Source of the DNA: Nymphaea colorata
Taxonomy: Eukaryota; Streptophyta; Magnoliopsida; Nymphaeales; Nymphaeaceae
Length of the DNA: 64,000 bases
Direction: 5' to 3'
Assembly (NCBI RefSeq): GCF_008831285.2
Contig: NC_045143.1
Location: 1,647,503 to 1,711,502, forward strand
Shown: positions 11,301-23,500 of the stretch, piece by piece
Position numbering within the stretch: position 1 is the first letter of the stretch
How the letters are laid out: each line of letters begins with the position of its first letter
The notes under the pieces: model-generated
The model's input: the letters and a program-made list of their open reading frames with translations, nothing else
Databases searched by the model: none
Told to the model about the DNA's origin: nothing
Program-made: the position numbers and the translations under genes

Positions 11301-14300
11301 TTTACGCGTGAGGCTAGTGCAGGCACACCCAATCCACCTCCAGAGCTTATGTTTCGTGCAACATTACTTGCACCAACCATGTTGCCAATGGAGTTGGTAA
11401 GTCGAGGACCAGTGTTGCCTAAAATAGGAGACACTCCTAGTCCAGGAACAGCACTCCGGTTACCAAGAGAAGCAGAGGTAGGGGGTATGCCAGGAATAGA
11501 ACCACCAACTCCATTCATGCTGCTACTAAATGGAGGGCTTCCCACAACACTGATGTTTCCTCTATTTGTAACCCCAGAATGTCCGTGCAAACCTCCATGT
11601 GATAGCTGCAACCATGTCATAGTTTAAAGCCTTTAGTTGAAGCAGCTATCTTAGTTCAGATTAGTGGCACATCTGCGTGCATCTAAGAGCATGGGAGATA
11701 AAATGAAGCAGTGCACACGATGCATACATACACTTACAAAAACAGGCAAGCAGGTCCTCACTCACCTTTGTCTAACCAAATCATTGGGTGGCCAAAAGGT
11801 CCCATAGATCATGTTATATGCCTTTTTGTTTAGAAAAATAAATAGACAATCATCATGTCAAGATCTACAGAAGATTAGAAGGGTCTTCAACAGCTAAAAT
11901 TTAAGATTGACCTAATTCTATAACTCACATAATCATGATTTCACTTTAACTGAAAGAACCATGATTGCACTAGGAAAGGAGATGAACTAGAGCAATAAAA
12001 CCAAGTTGGCACGCACACATCTTGTCCCAGTAATTTCCAATAGTGTGAAATTTACACAATGTTGTAAAAGGTGTATGGCAACACTTATTGGTAAGGTACA
12101 AAATAAATAGGTATTGAAGCATAATGTAATGAACTCTAAAAATCATAAATTCCATTGGAAAACATTTTTACATCCATAAAAAATAGAAAACTTAGGAAAA
12201 AGTACAAAAAAAAGAACAAAAACGTTATATTACTGGAAAATGAAACTACAGTTTCATATTAAGATGGCCATGAACGGCATCTTAAAAGGAACAAGGTTTT
12301 AATAACTTAAATCATTCCCTATGCCTAAACTGATATCAAATAAATAAACATTAATGTCTATGACTTTAGTCTTTGAACAACGCAATTGCCATAAAGCTTC
12401 AAAAGTTTGAGTGTAGAAATAAGGTTGTACACAAAGAAACCATGAAAACCCCTAATTTTGATGGCGAAATCATCCCTTATAGTGAGCTTGATGACACTCT
12501 TAATATTCAGTTTTAAGGGTATTTATGTAAGTTTAAGTTTTTAAAAATTATATGCCACCTTTTATGTTTTGAAGGTGCAAGAAACATTTATACAATATCG
12601 TACCATAATGTTAGCCTTTTATGTTTTGAAGGTGCAAGTAACATTTATACAATCTCATACCATAATGTTAGATGCTGGGGTGTAACCTAAGTTACATCCA
12701 TTACAGCATAATTACATCCCTGAAACTAGTCTCAAGTTGCATCACAATCACAACAGGTTCCTCTATAGTTACGATGCATAACATTACATAGCATATGATA
12801 TTTTGCAGCACTTAGAACCCTGAATTTGCCCTATCAATTATTTATTAAGGCAAGGCAGGCACCTGAGAAAGTGCGACAGGAAGGTTGTTTGATGCAAATC
12901 GCCCAGTGGAAAGGCTACCAGAAGGCTGCTGAACACCGGTGGAAGGCACCCCACCCAAAGCTGAATTGCGAGACTGAAGGGATCCAGGCATATTATTCAC
13001 ATTGAAGCTCCCGTGGATATTATGAAGTCCTTGTAAAGAACCTACCAAGGAGGTGCTTCAGGATGTAGTTTCATCAATGCCATTAAAGAAGTGTAATTCA
13101 AGATACAAGGAACTCCTCTAACCTGAGTGGTGAAAAACAGGAGCAGATCCTGATTGGCCTGAAAAAGAGCTTGTAAAAGGCCTGCCTGTACTTGTAGAAT
13201 CTGGAAGGTTCGTAGTTGAACCATTTAGAGTTGACTGCACAGTAAAAAAGTTCAGTTAAGGCAGATAGACCAGCCAGAATCTCCAACATATTAACAGAAA
13301 AATTGTTGACACAAACAAGAAATATAAAGCATCTGCAATAAAACAAGATATCTTGGAACAAGTAAAAATTCAAGAGTCAGATGCTTTGGCTTATCATTTT
13401 TTTCTATTAAATGCAAGGGCAAGATTTTTCTGAATTGCCAATTCCACGGATCATTTTTTCTTTTGAAACAAAGAAGAGCTCAGTGGCATGTAACCAGCCA
13501 ATGAATTAAACCAGTAAAAACAGATTATGGACATAAATCATTAGTAGAGATGAAAACTGACACACGTTAATCAATAATAAAGGACTGAAATAGCTGACAA
13601 TGAAACACCAAAGAAAGCACATGACGAAAGAATGCAAAGTAAAGTAAAAATGAAAAAGAGCCAAAAACCATGGTAACAGGCACCATTTCTATGTGCACGA
13701 GATCAAAGACATGAAATTCTAGAGAATAAAAGAATCACGACAATCAACCAGACCGGGAAGTCATTATAGGTGGAAAAAGTTAAAACATAGAAGACAAGGG
13801 AAAAGGGGCAAGGAGACGCGAATTCTCAAAGGAGAAGCATACGATGACACGAGTTCAGTCTCAGCAATCAAAAGCATGACTCGTAAAAAAAGAGCCAAAA
13901 ACCATGATAACAGGTACCCATTTCTATGTGCACGAGATGAAAGATATGAAATTCTAGAGAATAAAAGAATCACGCAGGAAATCCGCAGCATGATGATCAA
14001 CCAGACCGGGAAGTCATTATAGGTGGAAAAAGTTAGAACATAGAAGACAAGGGAAAGGTTGCAAGGAGACGCGAATTCTCAAAGGAGAAGCATACGATGA
14101 CACGAGTGCAGTCTCAGCAATCAAAAGCATGACTCCTAAATTATCTAGCATCGTTATCTGAAGTTGAGCCATATCAAAAGCAAGCACGACTGGCGGGTCA
14201 TCTACCAAAGCGAACAAACTAGTACGAAGAACCACATACTTGACCTATCTGACAAATGAAACTAAAACCGGAGCCAAATTTTTCCCTCTAGTTGTCATCT

Positions 14301-14594
14301 TTGAAAGGGAGAAAAAAACAAAAGTATCTTGCACATCCCCTCATACAGTATTTTTGCATTTTTGCCGCATAAATTTCTCCCAACAACGCGAGTTGCAGGC
14401 ATCGAGAGGAGGATCATCTCTTAAGTAGCGGAAAGAAAAGAAGAACTCCTCTCCCTTACGGCCATATACAAGGGCAAGCACTAAAGACCAGATCACGCGG
14501 AAATCCCTTCACAATTTTGAAATGCATACAACGGAGGAGAGAAAACGAAACGAAAAAACGAGGTATCCTTTACCTGGAACAAAGACGCCGCCAT
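4024..14594 (-). CDS. NOT2: CCR4-NOT complex subunit NOT2 (VIP2-like)
   Basis: Thirteen coding exons in transcript order: 14594-14574, 13234-13123, 13041-12863, 11605-11224, 9472-9266, 9188-9087, 7504-7416, 7162-6917, 5962-5552, 5460-5408, 5315-5274, 4862-4718, 4083-4024. All introns are GT-AG, every phase matches, and the sum is 2049 bases (682 aa plus stop). The N-terminal part is Ser/Gly/Asn-rich and carries the plant NOT2 signatures LQGLHNIHGSFNV, GRFASNNLPVALSQ, SPFDINDFPQLTGRPSSAGG and EDFPALPGFKG. Residues 382-403 are 22 consecutive Gln. From about residue 550 on is the NOT2/3/5 domain: FASPWSDGPAKGDPEYSLPQCY, YFSRFRPETLLYIFYSMP, DEAQLYAANEL, GWLYHKELRLW, FDPNTWDTVRK, ENFILQYEMIEKRP. 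NOT2 is known to bridge NOT1 to the deadenylase module and to act in transcription and small-RNA pathways; Arabidopsis VIP2 also binds Agrobacterium VirE2. The first exon codes only seven residues and is the least certain part. Confidence 0.93.
5217..5269. repeat. GA-rich microsatellite in a NOT2 intron
   Basis: Interrupted GA repeats lie immediately downstream (gene sense) of the 42-base exon 5315-5274. On the minus strand this reads as a CT tract just inside the intron. Confidence 0.85.
6221..6290. repeat. 35-bp tandem duplication in a NOT2 intron
   Basis: Two adjacent units, 6221-6255 and 6256-6290, differ at only two positions. Both start AATATTTTTGAAACGCAATT. Confidence 0.85.
7790..8099. 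mobile_element. hAT-like MITE, copy 1 (about 310 bp) in a NOT2 intron
   Basis: The left end reads CTCAGTCACATGAGTA and the right end TACCCATGTGACTTAG in rounded form, forming a short terminal inverted repeat. Flanking eight bases are ATCATTGA (7782-7789) and GTCATTGA (8100-8107), a target-site duplication with one mismatch. The interior is AT-rich and non-coding. The inside matches, in reverse orientation, the element at 8177-8610. An 8-bp duplication points to the hAT superfamily, but no transposase is present, so the class is inferred. Confidence 0.75.
8177..8610. mobile_element. hAT-like MITE, copy 2 (about 434 bp), opposite orientation to copy 1
   Basis: The ends are CTAAGTCACATGAGTAC and, inverted, CTAAGTCACATGGGTAC. 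They are flanked by a perfect 8-bp direct repeat GGCAAGGG at 8169-8176 and 8611-8618. The interior is the reverse complement of copy 1 over a few hundred bases, interrupted by a long TA/TG microsatellite at 8268-8352. That insertion explains most of the extra length. Confidence 0.82.
8268..8352. repeat. compound (TA)n(TG)n microsatellite inside a MITE
   Basis: About 26 TA units are followed by about 16 TG units. It lies wholly within the MITE at 8177-8610 and yields only artefactual repetitive ORFs. Confidence 0.95.
12558..12671. repeat. 57-bp tandem duplication in a NOT2 intron
   Basis: The units 12558-12614 and 12615-12671 both begin CCTTTTATGTTTTGAAGGTG and end CATAATGTTAG, with a few substitutions between them. 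Confidence 0.85.
13653..14142. repeat. tandem duplication of about 240 bp in the first NOT2 intron
   Basis: The block starting near 13653 (AGAGCCAAAAACCATGGTAA) repeats from about 13889, sharing the words TTTCTATGTGCACGAGAT, CAACCAGACCGGGAAGTC and AAGGAGACGCGAATTCTC in the same order. The second unit carries about 19 extra bases near 13975-13995 (CGCAGGAAATCCGCAGCATG). Both copies lie between coding exons 1 and 2, so they do not change the protein. Confidence 0.9.
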
Positions 14595-17500
14595 ACTTGA
14601 AAAATCCGTGTCTCCAAACTCGCTCACCTATCTCTACTTAGAGCGAAGAAACACAACGAAAACGATCGAGCAAGAAACAACGCCCTAATCCAGAACAGGC
14701 ACCGAGTATCTCCAATCCAGAAAGGCTTTCCCACTAGAATCGAAACGCCTACTCCGGTGATGGGATGAAGCAGGCATCGTCGACTCACCCGAGCCCGCAA
14801 AACCCTGCCGCCCCACGCCTAGGGCAACTCCGCCACTCCCTGTTTATCTCCACCACGGATGGATCGATCGATCGATCGGATTTGATCGGCTGGGTCTGAT
14901 CGTGGATTCGCGAGAGAAAGGGGGAAAGAGCTTGGGACGGCCAAAGAGAGGTAGAGAGAGGAGAGGAAAGGATTGGACTGATGAAGACGGACGAATCGGG
15001 TGAGGGCCAGAGGAGAACGCAGGGGGAACGGACAATGGGTGAGGGAACGGGACGAACGCAGATTCAAACAGGCGATGGTCCGGCAGAACAGGATCGCCTG
15101 GGTTCGACGTCCTATGCGCCATTATACAGAATGCCTCGCTATTCTTCAATTTCGTTTTACTTTTCCAATAAAGAATAACCCCGAAAAGTCCCTATAAATT
15201 TTAATTATAAGAAACTTTTGAATTAAAAACCATTTTTTTGCTGATAATCAAAGTAGCGGTGAATCAGAAAATTATTCGAGGCAGAATTCAAACAGAAGAG
15301 AAAATGATCACTGAAAATAGTTGAGAAAACAACCAATTAGTTAGAATATTTTTAAATGTAATTTGCATAATGAGAAACCCATAAAGCTTTTGAAAATGCT
15401 CATTTATGCACAAAGCAAACATAATCTCTTATATTGGTTTTGAGCATTTTGGATAGTCAATTTCATGATGAGGGTAAAAAAGATGGCGTATGTAAAGATC
15501 TACCTTAGAATCAGGGGATTAAATGCTCGCTGACACATCAATTGACATTAAAATATGTGATCAAAAATATGGTAAAAAGTTACTGGAGTTACCAAAATCA
15601 ATAAACAAATATGCTTGCATTTTTGAGAACTCACATCCTGCTAGAAAACATTTAGTAGTATACTGCTTTTCTTTCTTAATATTATAATGCGGCTATTGTT
15701 TATTGAAAACTTGTAGAACAAAATAAGTGCAAGAGTTTCTGAAAAGTAAGAGCAAGAGCTTTGCATTCAGTCTACTGTCAGTTTTAGCGAAGCTCGATGT
15801 TCTTCCGGTTGAGGATCGAACATCATGGTGATGCTCCTTAGACCAACCAAAGAGAATGGCAGCGATCTTTTCCAACTTTATGAGTGATCCACTTTGGTAT
15901 AATTTTATGAAAGGCTTTCCCTTTGGAAAGTAGACTAATAATGCGTATCGCTAAGGATTGTTCGACTTCTACACTAACATAAGAGCAGGACTATTCGGTC
16001 AAGTGGTTACACTGATTCGTATTACGGATTAGCGCTGCTTTTTCTTATTTCGCTATATAAATTGCAGAAAATCAGTGGCGGTAATTGTTTTTTCTTGCTG
16101 TAGATGAGTACATCTTGCTTTTGATCCAAGATTTGGAATAAAAATTTCAAGTTGAAGTCAAGAGTTTGATAGTTGCACTGCTTGTTACCCAAGTGGTTGT
16201 AGTGCACTGAGCAACAAAGTGGTTCATCTCCTAAAAGGATTCGTGTTTGAATCTCATAGTGGTTACTATCACGTCCCAGTGTTCTTTTTTTCTAGACTGT
16301 AAAAGATCTCGAAGCATGACTTATGAAGGGCGTAGGAAGATAGCAGTAGCAGATGCCTCTCTTAAGAACGGTAGAGTGAACCACTCACTCAAAACGGTAG
16401 AGTGAACCACTCACTCCTTAAAAAAACACACACAATCTTAATGTACCACAGATTCAACTCTCTCGCTCTCACTCTCTCTGAGTTTTTTTGCCATGTTTTT
16501 GCCAGATTCTTTTCCTCTGCTGGCTCAATAACAACCCATTTGATGGCTGTAATGGCTTATAAGGACATGGTGCACCTGCCAACATGAGCTCCATGCATCT
16601 GATCAGATGGGTGCATTTAGAGCCTCCAAGTTCTTTATTTTTGGAATATTATATGAGGAATTCCTCCAGAGATGCCAGAGTTGATCCATGGATCTCCCCT
16701 CCAATACCCCGCCCCCTCCCCTCTCCTCCCTGTCATAAGATACAAAAGTTCTAAACAAGAATTTGTACGTGATAAAAAACACTACGTTTTTCTTGTCAAT
16801 CACCATCTTAATCTAACTTTTCATAAGCAAGAAGAACATAGATTACTTCTAAACCCTGATCCGAATCTACCACTAGTTCATCTTCAGGTTGTCGACAATG
16901 ACAAACCACAAAAGATTGGAAGAGGTTCAAGGTGAATGATACTAAATAGAAAAAGAAATGTAAGAGAGAGAGAGCTCAGATCACGTCGAATGTCGTTCCT
17001 TGCGCAGCAGCCAAACTGCGAAGCCTTTGTGAAATAAAAAAAATTGTATAATTGTGGCGTATAGTATACAATGATGTTGCTCAATAAAATATTGCTAGAG
17101 CTTATCCTAAGAATGCCTGTGAACTTGTTCGTTAAAATGAAATAGACATATGGAAATGGTGACACCTGTAGCTAAGACGAAGCAGCACCATGTATAGGTG
17201 ATGGGATGGCTGGAAAGTATCAGCGCCTGAAGATTCGGATACAAACGCGTGCTGCTCTGTAAAAGATCAGATAAGGGATGTAAACGGGTCAGACGAATTC
17301 AAATTTTATCAGAGTCCTGCTTGATTCGCATTTAGATCCCAATGTCATCCTTTAGTACTAAACCTAAATCTGACATTTGTGTTAATCCAGATTCAATTTG
17401 CTTTAATGTTTCAACTTTAAGTTCGAAACAAATTCTAATTCAAATGTTACCAAACCCAACTAATCAAACTCAAATTCAGTATCAGATAAATCCGATCCAT

Positions 17501-18163
17501 TGACATCCATTCATTTTTGGGATGGATGTAGCAGGAAGCGTGGGATGATGACGTGAGGAAGACCATATGTGAAGTGGTTGGAAAACGGACAGGCATCTAG
17601 CAGATATAGGTGCTCAGCCGCTTTAACAAAACATCTTATTAAAAAGAATCAGAAGATACAACGCCCCAATTTAGATTATATCATGATATCTAAAAAATGA
17701 AAAATTTCCAAAGCACCACACAACTTTGTGAGAACAATCAGGACGTGCAAAGTTATTTTATATTCAAAACACAGCACATCAATTTAACCTCGGTCATCAC
17801 TAGCCTAATCAGAGATTAGCAGTTACGAAACCAAAGTACGTTAATGGTCATCATATGTTCATAGCCATTGATGCATATGTAATTATTCTATCCAAATATG
17901 TTAGGAGCTTTTCAGAATATTTAAATTAGCTAGGTGCTTGACTACTTAGAAAATCATTATCCAATAGTCACACACATGTACATGTATATTGAAAATGAGT
18001 GAGTCATATTTTGAGACTAATTTGAACACCTCCTAAGATCCATCAATCTTAATATGAAGAGAATGATAATGGAGAAGAAATAGAAAAAGAAGAGACGAGA
18101 GAAGTAAGAGTCCAGAAAAGAGTGAACAAACTAGGCTTCGTGAGGGAGAGAGGAGAGGACGAT

Positions 18164-18214
<51 letters not shown>

Positions 18215-18604
18215 CGCATTGCAGCTTTACCAGAACTTGAAGATAGATTCTCAAATGAATGGCCTGTCCGAATGCCAACATCCACTCGCATTACATCAAG
18301 AGGGACAGTTCCTGAATTTACCTAGATAAGCCTATAAAGACAAAATTTATCGAAATATTCAACAATCAGAATCCATGTATACAATTCTTATCATACCGAT
18401 GGGATGCTGATGACCAGGCGTACCACTTGCAGGTGCAACCCCATTGACTCTTTCACCACTCCGGAGTTCTGTTGGAACTTCCCTTTCCACTGATTTACGT
18501 CGTGGTCGACTTCAGGATCCTCGGTGTCAGGCTAGAAAGGCCAACTCCACCTAAGCCCTTGATACATGCAACCCAAGGAACTTGGACATGATATGCCAGC
18601 TTCT
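14595..18604. other. region between the 5' end of NOT2 and the 3' end of NUP1
   Basis: The segment next to 14594 is the NOT2 leader and probable promoter; it becomes locally GC-richer and has a short GATC-rich palindromic patch at 14860-14880. The rest to about 18.0 kb is AT-rich with no recognised exon. The part nearest 18605 is probably NUP1 3' untranslated sequence. A 26-bp tandem duplication sits at about 16367-16418 (units starting AACGGTAGAGTGAACCACTC) and a TA microsatellite at 18167-18212. The several small ORFs are not conserved-looking. Confidence 0.6.
18167..18212. repeat. (TA)n microsatellite
   Basis: About 23 uninterrupted TA units lie downstream of the NUP1 stop codon. Confidence 0.95.
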
Positions 18605-20529
18605 CTATCTCCTCCTTATTTTATCCCGATTGATTTTGATAAACCTCCGACCAGTTTGATCTCCAGAAGCCAGCGGCGACACACCTTCTGATAATCCTTG
18701 TCCACTGGATGCCGGGCTGCTGAATTGAAAAACTGGTACAGCAGGGGACTCAAGACCTGAACTTGATGGAGTATTAAACAACCGTGGTGCTGAAACTGAT
18801 GCCTGTGTGTTGTTATTTTCCTTGTTGACCTTCTCGTTTGCAAGAGTTGAGGGGGCTGACTTGTTGACTTTCTCGTTTGCAAGAGTTGAGGGGGCTGACG
18901 CAATACTGAAGGGGCCACTTGTCTTGGAACCGAATAAAGCAGAATTTGACGCATTTTGTGCAGAAGAAAATGAAAATGCAGGTCTTGTTAATCCAAATGC
19001 AGGAGCTGATGATCCACCAAAAGTAACCTGACTTGACGTAGTTGACCCAAACGAAAACAATGGAGCAGGCATGGAACTAGCTTGTGTACTATTCGACATA
19101 GAAGAACCAGACTGGAAGGAGCTAAATTGAAATGGTGATGGGGTAAGTGAAGCGCCTTTGGCTGCACTAGGGAGAAAAGATGGAACCACAGGAGAAGACC
19201 CAGAAGCAAAGGTACCAAAAGCCTGGTTTGCGCTTGAGTTATCTGAACCCAAAGCTGCAGTTGATGTAGGTAACTTTGGAAACATCAGAGATGTCTCTGA
19301 CGAACTTTTACCCACATTCTTAATCCTTTCCTGAGATCCAAGCACTGTTGACTGTGAAGATGGAAGGGTTGTCAGAGCTGCAACGGCAGAGCTGCAGTTT
19401 TAAAAAAACACCAGCATAAAGCACTTAATACAGAAGCAAATGAAAATGCGAAAATTAGTCAAATTGCCAGAAAGTGATGTTTATAGTGACGTATACATTG
19501 AACTAACAAAAAACAAATGAATAGTAAATAGTCGAAAAGAAAAACTCCCAAAAGCCCGAGGCAGAATCGTTAACAAGGCTACCATGCCTTCATTTCCAAT
19601 AAATGGAATTTGAATATTAAAAAGTTAAACGATACCAAGAAATGATATAGAAAGCTACTAAAATGACTCAAATCAACATAAGTGACACCTGCCGTGCCAC
19701 ATGGGTATGGCAAGAAACATCCAAACATATAACAAACAATTACATTGAAGAAATAACACATTGGGTGATTTTGGTCCCTAGTGTTGATAATTTGGATTAA
19801 AAGGCACACTTCAGGTTAAACCAAAATGACCCATAGCTGAAGCACCTACAAGTGTGTTTTATTTACTGCCATAGCACTGAAGTGGAAAAATAAATGCATT
19901 CATCAGACATGGGATGCATAGAAGATAGCTTTTGTGATTTCTGAATTCAGTGTCCTCCAATGTTCCATGGCAATGGGTGGAAGTCTGGAGAAATGACACG
20001 CAAAGTAATTCGAGAAACACTGGCACTGTTCCTCAAGAGGATGATGTCCTACTCTGCTGTTCCGAGGGTAAGAAAACAGGATTTATGTTCCACCTGTTCT
20101 TAGCTGGGATATGGGCCCATAAGCTTCCCATGCACACATCTATATATTATCATTTCAGTTTTTCCAACTTAGTAGGATCTCCATCCTAGTTTGTTTGTTA
20201 AGCAACCATGTAAGTTAGAACACCTAAAAACATAAGGACGCAATCAAGAATGACTTGAATTTTAGCCACTAAGTGCATATCTAGTGCATAACTCAAGAAT
20301 GCAGCTCACTGCACTGTAAAATGCTCATTTATTGATACAACTTTGCCATGCATATAAGGAGGAGGAGCAAAATGAGTAACCCAAAATCGACATATACAAG
20401 CTCAGTTCAAGCTTGACTCATGATAAATGGGTCAAGTTCGAGTCAATATGTAAGAAGCAATATCATCAGCCAAATAAACTGAGTTTAAGCCATTACATTT
20501 GAACTCATTCAGGACCTTAGGCTTGCCAA

Positions 20530-20566
<37 letters not shown>

Positions 20567-23500
20567 AGACCGCATTGACCAATATCAGTCACCCATCGCA
20601 TAAGATCTGATGGACGAGATATCAAGAGCAGGAGATGAAAAAAGCGTAACTTTCGAATTTGTAACATGCCCAAACAGCCTCTCCATCTCAAAAATAAAGA
20701 CAAGGGCAGTTTGTGCATGCTAAAATTTGAATTTTCATGCCTTTTTCATTTCTCACCCCTGACATCTTATCCATCAGATGTCATGCAATGGATGATAAGA
20801 TGGTAGTCCATACATTTAATACCATTCTTCGGTTCATATATTCTGTGGACCATTACATGTTGTGTTAAGTGTGTGCCAAATCAGGCCTAACCATATGCAG
20901 CCGGTGCAATTTGAGTTGAGCAAGTCAAACTCGACTTATAAAGCTCAGCTTGAGCTCATTGACATGACAAAGGAGCTGAGTTCAAGCCACATGACTTACA
21001 AATGGAGTGTGTGTTACACCCACTTGTGTGCTTTTTTTCTGTGTGTGTACAGACCGCACATGCATGCATGTTGTTTCATGTATTGATCACAATAGGAGGG
21101 TTTGGCATAGTGATGTTCTCCATCAGCTTTCAAGGAACAACTTTCCTGTTAAAAGCCCATGACCATCTCTTCCTAAAAAAAATATTAACAATTCTTGCTA
21201 GAATCAGCTTGGACCAACTCAACTTTCAGTAATAACCCAAGCTTGAACTAAACTCAAGCTCCACTTTTTTCCGGTGAGCGGGAATCCAGAAATCCCACTG
21301 CTCGAGTGAGAGCCAAAACCCCCTGCCTTAATCCTGCCCCAGGATTGCAGGGCTGCACCAGAGCCTAGGTTGGATCCCACGCTGCATATCAACTAATGCA
21401 ATGTTTCCTCCTCATTGGCACAAGGAGAATGAGGCAGAAGGAGTATGGACGCCCATGCCACTCGAACCAGCAACCAGCCGCCTACCAGGCACTGGCCCAA
21501 GCCGGTGCACCAACACCTTGAGCAGCTCAACTTGACTTCAAGTGAAGCTCAAGCAAATGCTTTAAATATTCATACCAAATCTCTGCATTTTGGGCTGGGC
21601 TTGAGCACTTGTAAACCTTTCATCATGTTCAAGGCCTTCATAGTCCAAAAGTGCTTCAGGTCTGGCCTAATCATATAAACTACAAAGAACCATGACTTAG
21701 GTACAGACCACCTTAAGCCAGTGGAAGACTAAGAACTCAACTGCCAAGAAAACACAAGGCTCAGACTAAGCAAGCAATGTATAGGGTCAAATTTTTAGTT
21801 TTCCCAACAAGTAAAAATAAAGGAAGGAAAGACCACATCAACTAACCTGAAGGACAATTTGTCTTCCCCTGTACCAAATTTGAATTGTGGAATCGTAGTA
21901 CTAATATCAGAAGTACTAGAAGAGCTAAATGAGAAAACCAGATTTTTTCCAACACAATTTGATCCAAAGCTGAAAGATGGGATCGTCAAAGGAGTCATTG
22001 TAGGTGTTGGAGGTGGCTCACAAAACGCAGGTGCTGAGGAAATAGGAAAGGTAAATCCTGACCCATCAACAGCTGGTGTCGAAAATCTCTCACCAGTCTT
22101 ACTGGCCGTCATCTGATTTACAGTATTGCTTTTGCCCAAAAATGGAAGATGAGTCTGTGCCTCTGTCTTTGTATCAGTTAACTCTAATTTTGAGGTCTGT
22201 CCATCCTTGTGATTGTCCTGCTTGACAGACACCTGCAGTATAATGGCCTCCGAAATTAAGCATTTACTAAATTCAAAGGAGCATAGCTTTGCATCACAAT
22301 TCCATAAAAATAAACTTATCCAACTATATTACAAAGCTGCAGCAACAAAAGAGAGTCTAAAACTTAAGAAAAAAAAAGCAAAGTAGACATAAAATCATGA
22401 TGACAGGAAAGAAATCCATGAGATGACAAAACAAACATAGATTGAAGACACAACGTTATCTTGAGTAGGCCATCAGCACGAAGCTACAGTCCTGGTGCAT
22501 GACTGAAGATTAAATTTAAAAATTCTTTGGAGCATTACTGGCAAACCAATAAAAGCCACGAAATAATGCCAGAAGCAATACATAGCATTCACATTCAAGG
22601 CCTTTTAACACGGTCCAGGTCTCCTCGCAGAGTCTACTGATCATGGAGGCACAAAAAGAGACGTACATAGTAGTGGTCATTATTGTACACCCCACAACAG
22701 GCAAACTTTTCATCCAACCAGTCAACTTACATAAAAAATCACTAAATATCTCTGTTTTCAGACTTTACACATTTCAATGGAGAAAACAGAATAAGAATTT
22801 CTAACTATTGCAGCAGATATCGACAGGCCTTGGGACATCTGACCAGCCAAACAAAAGAAAACAGCTCAATATAGCAGAGTGCATCATAAGATCATGTGAG
22901 CAAATACCTCATGTGTAAAACTTTGAAAACAATGCTTATCAAGGTTCAATGGCTTTCTTGTCCCAATTTCTGAATTGCCGTGACTGATGGTGATGCCACC
23001 AGAGACTGATGCAGAAACTGGAATAGATGCATTTCTTGAACCAACATCTTCATTAGCCTTCGCAATCTCGGGCAAAGCCTGCAAGTGGTTGCTAGGTTTC
23101 CATGTAGTCTCTGGAATAGCTACTTGACCAATTAAAGGCCTTGGACTCTCAGTATGAACATATTTCCCTTTTAGATCTGATGCAAGGTCTTCCTTGTTTT
23201 TAGTAATCATTGTGGATGTAGCTGCATCTCCTATGCCCGATCCACTTATCTCCACGCTCTTACCTTTTGGAGATGGAAACATTCTACCCAGGTGCTTAGA
23301 TATTTTTTCACTTATATCAAATTCTGAAGGTAGAGAGTGAGAAGTAACACCAGGTTTTTCTGCTTTGCCATCCACAACAGGGAAATTCAAGAGACTGCTT
23401 TCATGACCACCATTTTCCATTTTCTCCTTCTCCTTGTAAGCTGGCCTGGATCTCCTACCATTATATGAACCAGAGAATAGAGGACTAGACCCTGCAGGGA

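Noticed and set aside
11289-11627. Plus-strand ORF of 112 codons
   Set aside because: It is antisense to NOT2 exon 11605-11224, whose sequence matches the family.
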